From assembly GCA_001314845.1 (NCBI GenBank), contig LJZQ01000004.1, positions 141,013-205,012 on the forward strand: a DNA stretch of 64,000 bases, given 5' to 3'. Shown piece by piece: positions 57,402-64,000 of the stretch. The notes under the pieces were generated by a model. It was given only the letters and a program-made list of their open reading frames with translations. It had not been told where the DNA came from and ran no database searches. The stretch comes from Marinobacter excellens HL-55 (lineage in GTDB: Bacteria > Pseudomonadota > Gammaproteobacteria > Pseudomonadales > Oleiphilaceae). The translations under genes were made by a program, and so were the position numbers. Numbering within the stretch: position 1 is the stretch's first letter; each line of letters starts with the position of its first letter.

Positions 57402-59948
57402 ATGATTCCGGCTAAATTACTGGCTCTGCTGCTTCTGTTTCTGACTTTGCCGCTGACCACTCAAGCGGCAAACCACTCGTATATCCCGGAAATGGAATAC
57501 CTCAGGCTGTCTACGGACACTCAGTTGACTCCGCAACAGGCGCTTGACTCGGATCGATGGCAGGCACTGCCGGAAACAACCCCCAACTTTGGCTACATCC
57601 GGGACCATATCTGGCTGCGTTTTCAGATCAGGCATCCGGAACTGATCACACTGCTTGAAATCAGCTACCCACCACTGGATTACCTCGATTTCTACCTGAT
57701 TCAGAACGAAACGATCATTCAACATGTCAGTACCGGCGATAAGCTGCCGTTTGCGGAGCGCCCGGTCAAACACCCGCATTTTCTGTTCCCGTTCCAACTC
57801 GAACCCGATCAGCAATACCAGATACTGCTCAGAGTACAGACTGATGGTGCCATGCAAGTACCCCTGAAACTCTGGAACAGCCGCAGCCACTTTGAAAAGG
57901 CCTCCACTGAGAGTCAACTGCATGCGGGCTACTACGGCATTCTGATCACTGTTATCTGCTTCAACCTGTTTGTCTTTGTGGCACTGCGAGAGCAGGTCTA
58001 TCTGCTGTACGTATTGTCTACCCTCGGCTACCTGATCCTGGTGGGCAGCCTGAACGGCATCACATACCAGTTGCTGTGGCCAGACCTGCCCGCCTTTCAG
58101 AACCGGGCCATGTTGCTGACCGTGCCTTTGGCCATGGTCTTCACGTTACTGTTCTCCCGATCCTTTCTAAAACTCAGTCGGACAAGCCCCATTCTGGACC
58201 GGCTGATCCTGCTAACCATTGCGGTAAATCTTGTGGTCGCAGCAACAACCTTTGTGGTCGACTACAGTACCGGCAGTCGCCTGACCGTAGCTCTGGCCAT
58301 TCCCAGCAGCCTGCTGCTGACCATTGTCGGACCGATACAGTGGGCCAGGGGCAACCCTCAGGCGATCTATTACACACTGGCCTGGGGCGCGCTCACCCTG
58401 GGCAGCGCCATCACAGGGGCCAACAAATACGGCCTGATCCCCAACAACTTTATTACCGCCTATGGCATGCAGATTGGCTCTGCCCTGGAAGCTATTTTAC
58501 TGAGCCTGGCACTGGCGGTGCGCATTTACCGGGAACGACAGGACAAAGTTCTCGCCCGGGAAGCCGAACTGCGGGCTCTGGAGGCCCGGCGCACGGCCGA
58601 GCTCCGGCTAATGGACCAGGCACTGCATAACCCCCTGACCGGCCTCCCCAATCGCAGCAGTTTCGAGATGCGGCTGAGCGAATTGATGCAGACAAGTGGC
58701 CAAAAACGCTTTGGCATTGTGATCATTCACCTGAACAACCTGAATTCGGTTACCAAAACGCTAGGACACCGGAACAGTGATCGGATTCTGGAACTGGCAT
58801 CGAAACACTTCAATGCGGTGATTCGTGATGTACCGGGCGCCCTTGCCATTGAGCAGTCTGACGTTCGCAAATTTTACCTGGCCAGCCTGGAGCCCCAGAC
58901 GTTCGCCTTTCTGGTCGATGCCAAACAGGCGGAGTCTGCCCACCGAACGGTACTACGCAGCATAGATGAAGTGCGCTACCCCATAGACTTTCTGGGCATG
59001 CAGGTGCCGCTCGCCCCACAGCTGGGAGTTGCCTTTTACCCCGATCACGGCACCGACGCCAGCACCCTGATCCGCCGCGCGGTCATTGCCGAAGGTTCTG
59101 AACGGGCACGGGAACGAGGCATTGCCTACTACAAGGCTACCCGGGATTCCTACAGTGCCGAACGACTGACCATGGTCACCGAACTCCGGCACGCAATCGA
59201 CAACCACGCTCTGGCACTCTATCTACAGCCCAAGCTCTCACTGAAAACAGGTAATATTGATGGCCTCGAAGCCTTGATCCGCTGGCCGGACCGGGACCAA
59301 CCCGTACCGGCCGATGAGCTGATTGCGCTCGCTGAGCAAAGCGGCCTGATCAAACCTCTGACCCGCTGGGTATTGCAGGAAGCGCTGGAGATGCGCGGCC
59401 GGTTACTGGAACTGGGCTTTGAAACCGGCATCGCCGTGAACATTTCCCCGAACAACCTGAGGGAGCCGGATTTTGCAGTGTTTGTTCAGCGCCTGATGCA
59501 GAGCTACCACGAGCATATTGGTGCGATCACCTTTGAGGTCACGGAGACCTCCATGATGCAGGACCCACGGAACTCACTGAAAGCACTTAACGCCCTGAAT
59601 GCTGCCGGCATTCCGCTAGCCATTGATGATTTCGGCTCTGGCTATTCGTCACTCTCGTACATCAAACAGTTGCCGGCCAATGAGATAAAAATTGATCGAT
59701 CACTGATTACCGATCTGGCAGACCGCGAAGAGGATAGAGTCATCGTCCGTACCACCATCAATATGTGCCAAAGCCTGGGCTACAAGGTGGTGGCGGAAGG
59801 CGTGGAAGATAAGGCTACACTCAAACTGCTGAAAGAGATGGGCTGCGATCTGATCCAGGGTTATCTCCTGACCAGACCGTTGCCGTTTAACGAGATGGTG
59901 AGCTGGCTATCTGATCAGCCCTGCCGTTCGCGGATCAGCGCCTCCTGA
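57402..59948 (+). CDS. 7TMR-DISM receptor with degenerate GGDEF and intact EAL
   Basis: An 848-residue membrane protein. After a signal peptide comes a periplasmic sensor of the 7TMR-DISM extracellular type (about 30-170), then seven hydrophobic helices (about 180-380). The GGDEF motif is lost (EPQTF where GGDEF is expected). The EAL domain looks active: EALIRW (E623), NISPNN, DDFGSG (D742-D743), KIDRS and EGVED. So it should degrade c-di-GMP in response to an external ligand. Start ATG 57402 or GTG 57393. It overlaps tesB by 34 bp. Confidence 0.9.
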   Translation: MIPAKLLALLLLFLTLPLTTQAANHSYIPEMEYLRLSTDTQLTPQQALDSDRWQALPETTPNFGYIRDHIWLRFQIRHPELITLLEISYPPLDYLDFYLIQNETIIQHVSTGDKLPFAERPVKHPHFLFPFQLEPDQQYQILLRVQTDGAMQVPLKLWNSRSHFEKASTESQLHAGYYGILITVICFNLFVFVALREQVYLLYVLSTLGYLILVGSLNGITYQLLWPDLPAFQNRAMLLTVPLAMVFTLLFSRSFLKLSRTSPILDRLILLTIAVNLVVAATTFVVDYSTGSRLTVALAIPSSLLLTIVGPIQWARGNPQAIYYTLAWGALTLGSAITGANKYGLIPNNFITAYGMQIGSALEAILLSLALAVRIYRERQDKVLAREAELRALEARRTAELRLMDQALHNPLTGLPNRSSFEMRLSELMQTSGQKRFGIVIIHLNNLNSVTKTLGHRNSDRILELASKHFNAVIRDVPGALAIEQSDVRKFYLASLEPQTFAFLVDAKQAESAHRTVLRSIDEVRYPIDFLGMQVPLAPQLGVAFYPDHGTDASTLIRRAVIAEGSERARERGIAYYKATRDSYSAERLTMVTELRHAIDNHALALYLQPKLSLKTGNIDGLEALIRWPDRDQPVPADELIALAEQSGLIKPLTRWVLQEALEMRGRLLELGFETGIAVNISPNNLREPDFAVFVQRLMQSYHEHIGAITFEVTETSMMQDPRNSLKALNALNAAGIPLAIDDFGSGYSSLSYIKQLPANEIKIDRSLITDLADREEDRVIVRTTINMCQSLGYKVVAEGVEDKATLKLLKEMGCDLIQGYLLTRPLPFNEMVSWLSDQPCRSRISAS

Positions 59949-60775
59949 GTCGTCGAGGCCACCAGCACACCATCCCGCGTAAAGAAATTACCTCGATTGA
60001 AGCCACGCCCGCCAGAGGCGCTGGGGCTGTCTTTGTCGTACAGCAGCCAGTCGTCCATCCTGAAATCCCGATGAAACCAGATGGCATGATCAAGGCTGGC
60101 TACCTGCATGCCTTTGCTCATGAAGGTTCGCCCGTGCGGATTCAGGGATGTGCCCAGGAAGGTAAAATCGGAAGCGTAGGTCAACAGGCACTGATGCAAC
60201 ACCGGGTCATCCGGCAACGGCCCCATGGCACGAAACCAGTTCTGACGATGAGGTGGGCGCTTCTCTGGCTTGAACGGATTGACCGGATTGACGGGTCGGA
60301 TTTCAATGGGACGATCCCGGGTCAGCAGATCGCGCAGGTGCTCCGGCACCTTCTCGGCAATCAGCTTGCCCCAGTCCTGCTCAGACTTGAGTGAATCCGG
60401 GTCTGGCGCCTCCGGCATCGCCAACTGATGATCCAGGCCCGATTCAGCAACCTGAAACGACATCGAGCCGGTCAGGATTTCCTTGCCATCCTGCCGGGCT
60501 ATTACCCGCCGCACCGCAAAAGTGCCGCCATCACGGACCCGCTGCACCTCGTAATCAATCGGCATGCTGTGGTTGCCAGGACGCAGGAAATAAGCATGCA
60601 GTGAGTGGCACAAACGATTCTCCACCGTGCGACTGGCCGCCATCAGCGCCTGTCCCAGCACCTGACCGCCAAACACATGGGGAAAACCCAGGTCTTCGCT
60701 CTCACCCTGAAAATGATCATCACCGATGGGGGATAAATCCAGCAACTCCACCAGCTTTCGGGTTACTTCACGCAT
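59915..60775 (-). CDS. tesB: Acyl-CoA thioesterase II
   Basis: A 286-residue double-hotdog thioesterase that releases fatty acids from acyl-CoA. HVFGGQVLGQAL near 33 and SLDHAIWFHRDFRMDDW near 227 are typical. The length equals E. coli TesB. It is convergent with the EAL gene. Confidence 0.95.
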   Translation of the reverse strand: MREVTRKLVELLDLSPIGDDHFQGESEDLGFPHVFGGQVLGQALMAASRTVENRLCHSLHAYFLRPGNHSMPIDYEVQRVRDGGTFAVRRVIARQDGKEILTGSMSFQVAESGLDHQLAMPEAPDPDSLKSEQDWGKLIAEKVPEHLRDLLTRDRPIEIRPVNPVNPFKPEKRPPHRQNWFRAMGPLPDDPVLHQCLLTYASDFTFLGTSLNPHGRTFMSKGMQVASLDHAIWFHRDFRMDDWLLYDKDSPSASGGRGFNRGNFFTRDGVLVASTTQEALIRERQG

Positions 60776-60866
60776 GCCTGCTCCTGTCGTTTGTTAGCTC
60801 ACGAACGGGTTTTCTACCCCAGACAGGACAATTTGGCAACGACTACTGGTAAAGAAAGCGGAGAAT

Positions 60867-60884
60867 CGGGGCCGTCTGGCCCCG
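60867..60884 (-). terminator. Hairpin after rubB
   Basis: CGGGGCC and GGCCCCG form a 7-bp stem with a 4-nt loop after the rubB stop. The following T-rich stretch is imperfect, so it is a probable rather than clear terminator. Confidence 0.6.
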
Positions 60885-60897
60885 AAGGCGAGCTACA

Positions 60898-62058
60898 TCA
60901 ATCCTGATGGATGGGCGGGACTTCTTTCGCCAGAGTCTGTTTTTCAACCGCAAAACGACCTGTCACGGCAAAGCCAAGCGTTTCACCTGCTGACGAGATG
61001 AACAGTGCTTTGACGTCGGAGCCCTCCTGTTCGACTTGCCAGCTGCCCTCGGCACCGGCCGGCGGTGGGCAAACTGCGGTCGGGCAGCAAGGTGTCTTGA
61101 TCATGATCGGCATAGTGCCGTAGCGAACTTCTGTGCGCTCGCCTACCAAGGTTTTTGCCAACGCCCGGGCACACGCCATTAACGGCAATACGTAGAGCAA
61201 CACCTGGCCATCCACCTCGGCACAATCGCCCAAGGCATAAACATCTGCGGCCGAAGTCTCCAAGGCACGGTTAACTTTGATGCCTTTGCCGGCATCAATA
61301 CCCGCTGCCTTGGCAAGCTCCGTGCGCGGGCGTAGACCTACGGCTGAAACAACAAGGTCTGCCTCCAGCGTTTCGCCATTGGCAAGCGTCAGGCGGACCC
61401 CGGCGGCGCTGTTGTCTACCCGGTCCACGACCGTGCCCAAGTGAAACCGCACTCCCAACTCGGTCAGTTCGTGCTGCACAGCATGGGCGGCGGGTTCCAG
61501 CAAAAGGCTGGGCATCACGGCGGCATCCGGTGCGATCACGTCCACCTCATAGCCGCCATTACGCAGGTCGTTGGCAAACTCACAACCGATCAGACCAGCC
61601 CCCATAATGGCGACCCGCTTGCCGCCCTCCAGAGCCTTCCGGAAGGCCCGGTAGTCCATCAGATCATTGATGGAGTGAACACGCTCCAGACCATCCCCGG
61701 CCAGCGCAAGTCGAATCACATCCGCGCCCCAGGCCAGCACCAGCTTGCTGTAGCCCAACCGCTGATCACCCAGCACCAGTTCGTGGCGGTCGGCATCGAT
61801 GCCAGTCACCGTTGTGAAGCTCCGTACCTCAACACCAAGTTGCTCGGCCATGGCGTCGGTGTTGGCCTGCGCCAGCCCCTCGGCGTCCTTGGCCTTGGTA
61901 AATCCGGTCGACAACATCGGCTTGGAATAGCTCACGCCGTCGTCCGCCGTCACCATCACGATCGGGATATCCTTGTCCAGCTTGCGGAACTCTCTTACCA
62001 GTGAGTACCCGGACAAGCCGGTACCCACAATCACAATCGGTGCCTGGTCGATCATCAT
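60898..62058 (-). CDS. rubB: Rubredoxin-NAD(+) reductase
   Basis: A 386-residue FAD enzyme passing electrons from NAD(P)H to rubredoxin, for example to alkane hydroxylases. The FAD motif is IVGTGLSGYSLVREF near 9, the NAD motif IMGAGLIGCEFAND near 150 and a YALGDCAEV near 270. GGAG precedes two adjacent ATG codons; the first is used here. It is 12 bp after rubA, its substrate gene. Confidence 0.95.
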   Translation of the reverse strand: MMIDQAPIVIVGTGLSGYSLVREFRKLDKDIPIVMVTADDGVSYSKPMLSTGFTKAKDAEGLAQANTDAMAEQLGVEVRSFTTVTGIDADRHELVLGDQRLGYSKLVLAWGADVIRLALAGDGLERVHSINDLMDYRAFRKALEGGKRVAIMGAGLIGCEFANDLRNGGYEVDVIAPDAAVMPSLLLEPAAHAVQHELTELGVRFHLGTVVDRVDNSAAGVRLTLANGETLEADLVVSAVGLRPRTELAKAAGIDAGKGIKVNRALETSAADVYALGDCAEVDGQVLLYVLPLMACARALAKTLVGERTEVRYGTMPIMIKTPCCPTAVCPPPAGAEGSWQVEQEGSDVKALFISSAGETLGFAVTGRFAVEKQTLAKEVPPIHQD

Positions 62059-62070
62059 CGTGCTCCGTTA

Positions 62071-62238
62071 TCAGCTGATTTCGATCATCTCGAAGTCTTC
62101 TTTGCCAACGCCACAGTCCGGGCACACCCAATCTTCAGGCACGTCATCCCAGGTGGTTCCCGGCTCAATGCCGTCTTCCGGCCAGCCCTCGGCTTCGTCG
62201 TAAATCAAACCACAAACTACACACTGCCACTTCTTCAT
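62071..62238 (-). CDS. rubA: Rubredoxin
   Basis: A 55-residue iron protein with CVVCG (6-10) and CPDCG (39-43), which bind one iron. The residues around and after these ([11 protein letters not shown]) are typical of AlkG2/RubA-type electron donors. GGAGAG precedes the ATG. It heads the rubA-rubB operon. Confidence 0.98.
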   Translation of the reverse strand: MKKWQCVVCGLIYDEAEGWPEDGIEPGTTWDDVPEDWVCPDCGVGKEDFEMIEIS

Positions 62239-62269
62239 ACTTGCTCTCCGATAAGTGTTGGTCGAATAT

Positions 62270-62284
62270 TATTGTCTGACAATA
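62270..62284. promoter_or_regulatory. GntR-type operator upstream of rubA
   Basis: TATTGT-CTG-ACAATA is a perfect inverted repeat. Its centre TTGTCTGACAA fits the TNGTNNNACNA pattern of FadR-subfamily GntR sites. It lies 32 bp before the rubA start. Confidence 0.6.
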
Positions 62285-62479
62285 CAACAATCAAGCTTTG
62301 CTTTCAGAAATAGAAACTGCGCGACCAGTCCAAACGCTTTAAACAGCGGGCATAATACCTGCCACCTCGCCGTTGACCAATGCCATCATGGACGGGCAAG
62401 CCACGGGTTTTGTGCCAATAGCCATAATTACAGATGCATAGGTTGCCATACGCCCCTCCCTTCGGTGCGCCCTATTCGG

Positions 62480-62485
62480 TATAAT
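62480..62485 (+). promoter_or_regulatory. Consensus -10 box for hpt
   Basis: TATAAT, 30 bp before the ATG. The expected -35 site is poor, so an activator may help. Confidence 0.55.
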
Positions 62486-62515
62486 AGGCCGCTTTACGAC
62501 AGGATCCGAACCGTT

Positions 62516-63073
62516 ATGACCGATACCGTCGCCGAAATGAACCAGGTCATGGCCGAAGCCGACTGCCTGGTGAGTGAACCGCAGGTAAGCTCAGCCATCG
62601 ACTCGCTGGCGCACGCCATTACCGATCGCCTCAAAGACTGCAACCCTCTCCTGTTTTGCGTCATGAACGGCGGCCTCATCCTGACCGGCCAACTGTTGAC
62701 CCGGCTCAAATTTCCAGTGCAGGCCGAGTATCTGCATGCCACACGCTATCGTCAGGAAACCACCGGCGGCATTCTGGAGTGGAAGCTTCAACCCGAGGCG
62801 GACATGAAAGATCGTACCGTCTTGATCGTCGACGACATCCTCGATGAAGGTACGACACTCTGCGCCATTGCGGATTACTGCCTCGCCCACGGTGCCCGCG
62901 AAGTGCTGACCGCTGTGCTGGTCGACAAGGATCACGGCCGAAAGGCCCGGCCGGGTCTGAAAGCGGATTTCACCGGTCTTTACGTGGAAGATCGCTTCCT
63001 GTTCGGTTATGGCATGGACTACAAAGGCTACTGGCGCAACGCCCCCGGGATCTATGCCGTCAAAGGACTGTGA
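62516..63073 (+). CDS. hpt: Hypoxanthine-guanine phosphoribosyltransferase
   Basis: A 185-residue purine salvage enzyme that transfers ribose-5-phosphate from PRPP to hypoxanthine or guanine. The PRPP motif is VLIVDDILDEGTTL near 103-116. ATG 62516 gives the family N-terminus; an 87-codon upstream extension in frame covers the promoter and is rejected. The 3' end overlaps ubiC by 20 bp. Confidence 0.93.
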   Translation: MTDTVAEMNQVMAEADCLVSEPQVSSAIDSLAHAITDRLKDCNPLLFCVMNGGLILTGQLLTRLKFPVQAEYLHATRYRQETTGGILEWKLQPEADMKDRTVLIVDDILDEGTTLCAIADYCLAHGAREVLTAVLVDKDHGRKARPGLKADFTGLYVEDRFLFGYGMDYKGYWRNAPGIYAVKGL

Positions 63074-63620
63074 CCGGAATCAGGATCTGACCATACCAGT
63101 CACGCACTGGTATCGCTCCCTGAGCGCCGCCGGGTTATACAATCCCGAGGTGCATGGCGCGGCCCGTTACTGGCTGCAGGTGGAAGGATCATTTACCCGC
63201 GCACTGCAGCAGCAGTGCCGGCACCGCTTTCATGTCGAGGTATGCACCGAAGGCTTTGGTGTGCCGTCAGCGGAGGAAGCCAGGCGACTCGGCCTGGCAG
63301 CCCGGCAACGGGCGTGGATCCGGGAGGTCCGATTGTGCGGCGATAGCCAACCCTGGGTGCTTGCCAGAACCATCATCCCGCAGGCCTGCCTCGAAGGTAA
63401 AGGGCGTCGACTCCGCAACCTTGGCAACAAACCCCTGGGCGCTTACCTGTTCAGCAGCCCGGACTGGTTGCGCGGCCCACTGGAAACCGGCTTGTGTCAA
63501 ACCACCCGGCCCCAGCAACCGCAACTGGCGCGCCGCTCGTTGTTCCATCGCGGCAAAGACGCCCTGATGGTCGGCGAATATCTGCTGCCAGCTCTCTACC
63601 ACAACAAACACCGGCTTTAA
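63054..63620 (+). CDS. ubiC: Chorismate lyase
   Basis: A 188-residue enzyme that splits chorismate into 4-hydroxybenzoate and pyruvate, the first step of ubiquinone synthesis. WVLARTIIP near 107 and [11 protein letters not shown] near 125 are family landmarks. The start is uncertain: ATG 63054 follows GGGA inside hpt; a shorter product of about 165-175 residues would fit E. coli UbiC better, but no ATG is present there. Confidence 0.88.
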   Translation: MPSKDCDRNQDLTIPVTHWYRSLSAAGLYNPEVHGAARYWLQVEGSFTRALQQQCRHRFHVEVCTEGFGVPSAEEARRLGLAARQRAWIREVRLCGDSQPWVLARTIIPQACLEGKGRRLRNLGNKPLGAYLFSSPDWLRGPLETGLCQTTRPQQPQLARRSLFHRGKDALMVGEYLLPALYHNKHRL

Positions 63621-63685
63621 TCCTCACCACCACGCTGGCTATAATCTGCCCTGCCCCACGCACTCATCAACGGATGATCCGAGCC

Positions 63686-64000
63686 ATGCTGCAAAACGCT
63701 TTGCCAGAACACGTCCAGATCCGCCTGACTGACTACGCAAAACTGCTGCGAATCGATCGGCCTATCGGCACTCTGCTGCTGCTGTGGCCAACCTGGTGGG
63801 CGCTCTGGCTGGCTGGTGAGGGCAGCCCATCTATTGCCAACATCGTGATCTTCACCCTCGGCGTGTTCTTCATGCGAGCGGCCGGCTGCGCCATCAACGA
63901 CTTTGCCGACCGAGACCTGGATCGACACGTCAAACGCACCCAGGATCGTCCGCTGACGACGGGCCGCATCAAGGCCTGGGAAGCTCTGGCCCTGTTTAGC
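63686..64000 (+). CDS. ubiA: 4-hydroxybenzoate octaprenyltransferase (5' part)
   Basis: The first 105 codons; the gene runs past the window. It prenylates 4-hydroxybenzoate in the inner membrane. Seen are [22 protein letters not shown] and the metal-binding [15 protein letters not shown]. The start may be ATG 63686 or ATG 63674. It follows ubiC by 65 bp. Confidence 0.93.
   Translation, partial: MLQNALPEHVQIRLTDYAKLLRIDRPIGTLLLLWPTWWALWLAGEGSPSIANIVIFTLGVFFMRAAGCAINDFADRDLDRHVKRTQDRPLTTGRIKAWEALALFS

Noticed and set aside
62255..62515. An 87-codon in-frame extension upstream of hpt
   Set aside because: It covers the GntR-type operator and the TATAAT box, and its translation matches no part of Hpt.

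Overview
The window is chromosomal DNA from a gammaproteobacterium, most probably Marinobacter or a close marine relative. I base this on protein content and gene order, not on a database search: a Pseudomonas-type Vfr, the trpC / vfr / osmC / speD set, the coaBC-dut-algC-argB block, dsbA-cytochrome c4 synteny, hemB-ppk, rubredoxin genes near ubiCA, and several lipid or alcohol oxidation genes. I saw no tRNA, rRNA, CRISPR array, insertion sequence or prophage.

Layout. 1-935: a hairpin repeat, then trpC. 1096-4663: a compact sulfur-oxidation module (c-type cytochrome, Tat-exported flavocytochrome c sulfide dehydrogenase flavoprotein, YeeE/YedE thiosulfate-type transporter, fused SoxYZ-like carrier). 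4.7-14.5 kb: accessory genes (DUF4202, a diguanylate cyclase, two glutathione transferases, an M14 peptidase/hydrolase pair, two META/HslJ lipoproteins, a fatty acid hydroxylase, two alpha/beta hydrolases). 14.5-18.8 kb: vfr, osmC, speD, pirin, prkB. 18.8-23.8 kb: a 1253-residue PilZ-DUF1631-GGDEF-EAL protein with degenerate catalytic motifs, and a lipoprotein aminopeptidase. 23.8-33 kb: one leftward run coaBC-dut-algC-argB-(LSm-like protein)-argE-argA. 33-37.6 kb: radC, rpmB-rpmG, an endonuclease-family protein, dsbA, cytochrome c4, engB. 37.8-42.6 kb: a TetR repressor divergent from an aldehyde dehydrogenase / Tat subunit / GMC oxidoreductase set, with a perfect operator palindrome inside the promoter. 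42.8-48.3 kb: coaD, DUF945, ppk, hemB, a SutA-like protein. 48.5-53.8 kb: TetR-AidB acyl-CoA dehydrogenase, a DUF503-like protein, a PanP-like decarboxylase, a small orphan. 53.9-64 kb: Pit phosphate transporter, c-di-GMP enzymes, flavodoxin, tesB, rubB-rubA, hpt, ubiC and the start of ubiA.

The most unusual signal is a dispersed family of long hairpin elements (copies at 1-85, 40166-40275, 42621-42730, 50954-51052 and 53384-53496, plus a half copy at 53352-53380). Each has a locus-specific outer stem of 14-30 bp enclosing two small hairpins whose loops read (N)TCC(A/C)T. All sit between genes. Four lie shortly after a stop codon; what precedes the first copy is outside the window.

How the genes work together: the arginine genes form one transcription unit downstream of CoA and dUTP metabolism. 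coaBC, coaD and the PanP-like gene together point to beta-alanine and CoA supply. rubB-rubA, the ALDH-GMC set, AidB, TesB and the hydrolases fit a hydrocarbon or lipid user. Five cyclic-nucleotide-related proteins (Vfr, two GGDEF enzymes, two GGDEF-EAL proteins) indicate heavy second-messenger control.
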